Origin: Ruegeria sediminis
Lineage (GTDB): Bacteria > Pseudomonadota > Alphaproteobacteria > Rhodobacterales > Rhodobacteraceae
DNA: 64,000 nt
Direction: 5' to 3'
Assembly (NCBI RefSeq): GCF_005938215.1
Contig: NZ_VCPD01000004.1
Location: forward strand, 62,001 to 126,000
Made by a program: the position numbers and the translations under genes. Below the pieces are notes generated by a model. That model ran no database searches, was not told where the DNA came from, and saw nothing but the letters and a program-made list of their open reading frames with translations. Positions 61,189-64,000 of this stretch are shown piece by piece (position 1 is the first letter of the stretch; each line of letters begins with the position of its first letter).

Positions 61189-62787
61189 TCAGGCCGCCCC
61201 CCGTCCGAAATCCGGCAGGCGCGGGGCGGCCGCGATAAGCGCCCGGGTATAGGGGTGCTGCGGGTCGGAAAAGACCTGTTCGGTCTCGCCCTGTTCGACG
61301 ATCCTGCCGGCACGCATCACCATCACCCGGTCGGTGATCGTGCGCACCACGCTCAGGTCGTGGCTGATGAACAGATAAGTCAGGTCATAGGCCGCGCAGA
61401 GCTCGGCCAGCAGATCGAGGATCTGCGCCCGCACCGAAACGTCGAGCGCCGACACCGCCTCGTCGAACAGGATCAGCTGAGGCCGGGTGATCAGCGCGCG
61501 GGCGATGGCGATGCGCTGCCGCTGGCCGCCCGAGAATTCGTGGATGTATTTGCCGGCATCCTCCGGCGTCAGTCCGACGGCGGTCAGCATCTCGGCGATG
61601 CGGTCCTGCCGCTCGGAGCCGGTGGGCGGTGCCTGCAGCAGGTGGAAGGGCTCGGTGATCAGGCGCGCGACCCGGTGACGGGGGTTGAAGCTGCCGAACG
61701 GGTCCTGGAACACAACCTGCATCTTGCGGCGAACCTCGAGGTTGGGCCTGTGCCCGGCAAAGACCGGCTGCCCGTCCAGCAGGATCTGACCCTGCTGCAC
61801 GTCCTCAAGCCCCAGAATCGCCCGTGTCAGGGTCGATTTTCCGCAGCCGGATTCGCCCACCAGCCCCAGGCGCTCTCCGCGGTTCAGGGTAAAGCTCACG
61901 TTGTCGACGGCCCTGTGATGGCCCGGATCCCCGAACAGCTTCGTCCGCGGGAGGCGGTAGTCGCGCACAACCCCGTTAAGGGCGAGCAGCGGCGCGCGGC
62001 CGGTCGCATCCGGCAGGCTGACCTGGTGGCTCGACGCCTCGAACAGCATCCGGGTGTAGGGGTGGCGCATGTTGGCCAGCAGGTGACGGGTCGGCCCGGT
62101 CTCGACCACTTCGCCGCGGCGCATCACGACGATCCGGTCCGCCATGCCCGCCACCACCGCCAGGTCGTGGGTGATCATCAAGAGGCCCATGCCGTATTCC
62201 GAAACCAGCCCCTTGAGCAGGTCGAGGATCTGCGCCTGCGTGGTGACGTCCAGCGCCGTCGTCGGCTCGTCCGCGATCAGGAGCCTTGGCCGCAGCGCAA
62301 TGGCCATGGCGATCACCACGCGCTGGCGCTGCCCGCCGGACAGTTCGTGGGGATAGCGGCCCAGGGGGAACTTGTCGGGCGGCAGGCCGACACGGGTCAG
62401 CACCTCGCGCGCGCGGTCCTGGGCCTGATCCTTCGGCATCGCCTTGTGGATCAGGATGGTCTCCATCACCTGGTCGCCGATGGTCTTGACCGGGTTGAGC
62501 GCGGTCATCGGCTCCTGGAACACCATGCCGATCGAGGCGCCGCGCAGGGCGCACATCTCGGCCTCGGGCCGGTCCAGCAGTTCCTTGCCGTCCAGCAGGA
62601 CCGACCCCGCCGTCCGCGCCCCGTTCGGCAGCAGTTGCATCACCGCCAGCGCCGTCATCGACTTGCCCGAGCCGCTTTCGCCGGTGACGGCCACGATCTG
62701 GCCCGGGTCGATGGACAGGCTCACGTCCTTGAGGATGCCGGCGGCATGGACCGAAAGCGACAGGTTGGTGATCGCAAGCAGGCTCAT
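61189..62787 (-). CDS. Dipeptide/oligopeptide-type ABC transporter, fused double ATPase (DppD-DppF-like)
   Basis: Encodes 532 residues made of two complete ABC domains. The first has Walker [13 protein letters not shown], signature [16 protein letters not shown] and Walker [13 protein letters not shown]. The second has Walker [17 protein letters not shown], signature [15 protein letters not shown] and Walker [13 protein letters not shown]. Each is followed by the oligopeptide-transporter tail with HPYTR. It powers import of peptides, opines or glutathione-like compounds. ATG 62787 overlaps the permease stop (ATGA). Confidence 0.94.
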   Translation of the reverse strand: MSLLAITNLSLSVHAAGILKDVSLSIDPGQIVAVTGESGSGKSMTALAVMQLLPNGARTAGSVLLDGKELLDRPEAEMCALRGASIGMVFQEPMTALNPVKTIGDQVMETILIHKAMPKDQAQDRAREVLTRVGLPPDKFPLGRYPHELSGGQRQRVVIAMAIALRPRLLIADEPTTALDVTTQAQILDLLKGLVSEYGMGLLMITHDLAVVAGMADRIVVMRRGEVVETGPTRHLLANMRHPYTRMLFEASSHQVSLPDATGRAPLLALNGVVRDYRLPRTKLFGDPGHHRAVDNVSFTLNRGERLGLVGESGCGKSTLTRAILGLEDVQQGQILLDGQPVFAGHRPNLEVRRKMQVVFQDPFGSFNPRHRVARLITEPFHLLQAPPTGSERQDRIAEMLTAVGLTPEDAGKYIHEFSGGQRQRIAIARALITRPQLILFDEAVSALDVSVRAQILDLLAELCAAYDLTYLFISHDLSVVRTITDRVMVMRAGRIVEQGETEQVFSDPQHPYTRALIAAAPRLPDFGRGAA

Positions 62788-63599
62788 GCGCGGGCCACCC
62801 TGATGCGGGGGTCCAGCCAGTCGCGCAGCCCGTCGCCCATCAGGTTCAGCCCAAGCACTGTCAGGATGATGGCGAAGCCCGGGATCAGCGCCAGATGCGG
62901 CGCGATGCCGACCATGGTCTGCGCATCCGCCAGCATCCGGCCCCAGCTGGGGGTCGGCGGCTGCGCGCCGAGACCCACATAGCTGAGCCCCGCCTCGGCC
63001 AGGATGCCGAGGGAGAACTGGATGGTGCCCTGCACGATCAGCAGGTTGGCCACGTTCGGCAGGATGTGCTCGGCCGAGATGCGGGCAGCGCCCTTGCCGG
63101 CGACGCGCGCGGCCATGATGAACTCGCGCTCCCACAGGGACAGCGCCGCGCCGCGGGTGATGCGGGCGAAGACCGGGATGTTGAAGATGCCGATGGCGAT
63201 GATCGCGTTGATCGCGCCGGCCCCGAACACGGCGGTGATCAGGATGGCGATGACCAGCGACGGGAAGGCGAAGACCAGGTCGTTGCCGCGCATGATCAGC
63301 TCGTCCAGCCACGAGCCCTTGCGCGCCGCCGCGGTCAGCCCCAGCGGCACGCCCAGCGCCATGCCGATTCCCACCGCCACCAGCGCCACCGCGATCGAGG
63401 TGCGCGCGCCCACCATGATCATCGAGAACATGTCCCGCCCGAAATGATCGGTGCCGAACCAGTGCTGCGCATCGGGCGGCTGCAGCTTGGCGGGGATGTC
63501 GAGCGCCGCATGGTCGTAGGGCGTCCAGACGAACGAGATCAGGGCCGCCAGCACCACCAGCGACGACAGGCAGGCGCCGAGGATCAGGTTGCGGCTCAT
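62784..63599 (-). CDS. Dipeptide/oligopeptide-type ABC transporter permease (DppC-like)
   Basis: Encodes 271 residues with about six membrane helices. HWFGTDHFGRDMFSMIMVGARTSI is the DppC N-terminal signature. The EAA loop that docks the ATPase is EFIMAARVAGKGAARISAEHILPN, and GLSYVGLGAQPPTPSWGRML follows. ATG 63599 overlaps the stop of the upstream permease (ATGA). Confidence 0.94.
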   Translation of the reverse strand: MSRNLILGACLSSLVVLAALISFVWTPYDHAALDIPAKLQPPDAQHWFGTDHFGRDMFSMIMVGARTSIAVALVAVGIGMALGVPLGLTAAARKGSWLDELIMRGNDLVFAFPSLVIAILITAVFGAGAINAIIAIGIFNIPVFARITRGAALSLWEREFIMAARVAGKGAARISAEHILPNVANLLIVQGTIQFSLGILAEAGLSYVGLGAQPPTPSWGRMLADAQTMVGIAPHLALIPGFAIILTVLGLNLMGDGLRDWLDPRIRVARA

Positions 63600-64000
63600 G
63601 TGCGGCTCCTCAACCGGGGATCGACCGCGGCATAGGCGAGGTCCACCAGGAAATTCACGATGATCACCGCAAACACCAGCAGCATCACTACGGATTCCAC
63701 CACGATCAGGTCGCGCGACGAGATCGCCTGGAACACCAGCCGCCCCAGCCCGGGCAGGTAGAAGACCTGCTCGATGATGATGGCCCCGGCCAGCAGGAAC
63801 GAGAATTGCAGGCCGATGATGGTCAGCACCGGGATCAGGGCGTTGCGCACCCCGTGCCGCCACAACGCCTGGCGGCGGGAAAGGCCCTTGGCGCGGGCGG
63901 TGCGCATGAAATCCTCGCCCAGGATGTCCAGCAGCGCCGACCGCATCACGCGGGCCAGGATGGCGGCCTGCGGCAGGGCCAGCGCGATCGCGGGCAGGGT
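63596..64000 (-). CDS. Dipeptide/oligopeptide-type ABC transporter permease (DppB-like), 5' part outside window
   Basis: The frame is open through the right edge, so only the last 134 codons are seen. EDFMRTARAKGLSRRQALWRHGVRNALIPV is the EAA loop of DppB-type permeases (read in parts), and GAIIIEQVFYLPGLGRLVFQAI is another family signature. The substrate-binding protein that would identify the cargo should lie further right. Confidence 0.93.
   Translation of the reverse strand, partial: TLPAIALALPQAAILARVMRSALLDILGEDFMRTARAKGLSRRQALWRHGVRNALIPVLTIIGLQFSFLLAGAIIIEQVFYLPGLGRLVFQAISSRDLIVVESVVMLLVFAVIIVNFLVDLAYAAVDPRLRSRT

Noticed and set aside
61168..62982. A 604-codon open frame on the plus strand
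   Set aside because: It is antisense to the double ATPase gene, whose Walker and signature motifs are unambiguous.

Overview
The window is a GC-rich, gene-dense stretch of an alphaproteobacterial chromosome. It most resembles the family Rhodobacteraceae (Roseobacter-like marine bacteria). The grounds are the gene families present: a SoeABC-type sulfite dehydrogenase beside pta and ackA, a short Rhodobacter-type PmtA, a psd-pssA-pmtA phosphatidylcholine operon, a fliF-fliH-fliN-fliP flagellar operon with a CtrA-like site, and many 4-base ATGA stop/start overlaps. The genus cannot be named from sequence reading alone. I found no rRNA, tRNA, CRISPR array, insertion sequence, integrase or replication origin.

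Layout. 1-6188 (+) is a carbon/sulfur module: the 3' end of phosphotransacetylase, acetate kinase, and a three-subunit molybdopterin membrane oxidoreductase best read as SoeABC. This fits the disposal of acetyl phosphate and sulfite from sulfonate (taurine/isethionate) breakdown. 6280-20342 is mainly housekeeping: dapA, a soluble lytic transglycosylase, a DMT exporter, divergent mnmD and mnmC-like genes, a MaoC/HTD2 dehydratase, an FMN reductase, an OmpA lipoprotein, an Ada-like HTH/alkyltransferase, nth, an adenosine-kinase-like PfkB kinase, a low-GC NYN-domain gene, rppH and fadH. 20342-36500 holds a LysR regulator, the psd-pssA-pmtA operon, a second OmpA protein in an operon with an AhpD-like protein, a GNAT/CinA pair, sfsA, map, rsmD with a flavoprotein reductase, a peroxiredoxin, two small envelope proteins, a pterin dehydratase/FemAB-like pair, a RidA/GDPD pair, and mlaA-mlaC.

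36504-45158 contains glucokinase and a compact nine-gene flagellar block. fliF-fliH-fliN-fliP runs leftward; fliL, a small membrane protein, motE, motA and a large periplasmic protein run rightward. A CtrA-like TTAA-N7-TTAG site lies between the two operons. The block is bounded by unrelated genes, so the rest of the flagellar regulon must lie elsewhere.

45385-64000 is catabolic and accessory. It carries a tightly coupled hyuA-hyuB-aminotransferase-racemase-thpR operon (+), then a convergent pair encoding a dimethylglycine/sarcosine-dehydrogenase-like flavoprotein and an MmgE/PrpD protein (-). These are followed by a small K+ channel, trhO, a pncA/pncB NAD-salvage pair flanking an unrecognised tail-anchored protein, an aldehyde dehydrogenase, and the distal part of a dipeptide/opine-type ABC importer that runs off the right edge.

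No clear-cut new defence or mobile system is visible. The observations most worth following are the unexplained large flagellar-locus protein (43272-45158), the low-GC NYN + OST-HTH-like gene (16966-17658), the hydantoinase-type operon with its flavoprotein neighbour, the tail-anchored orphan between pncA and pncB, and several perfect intergenic palindromes.
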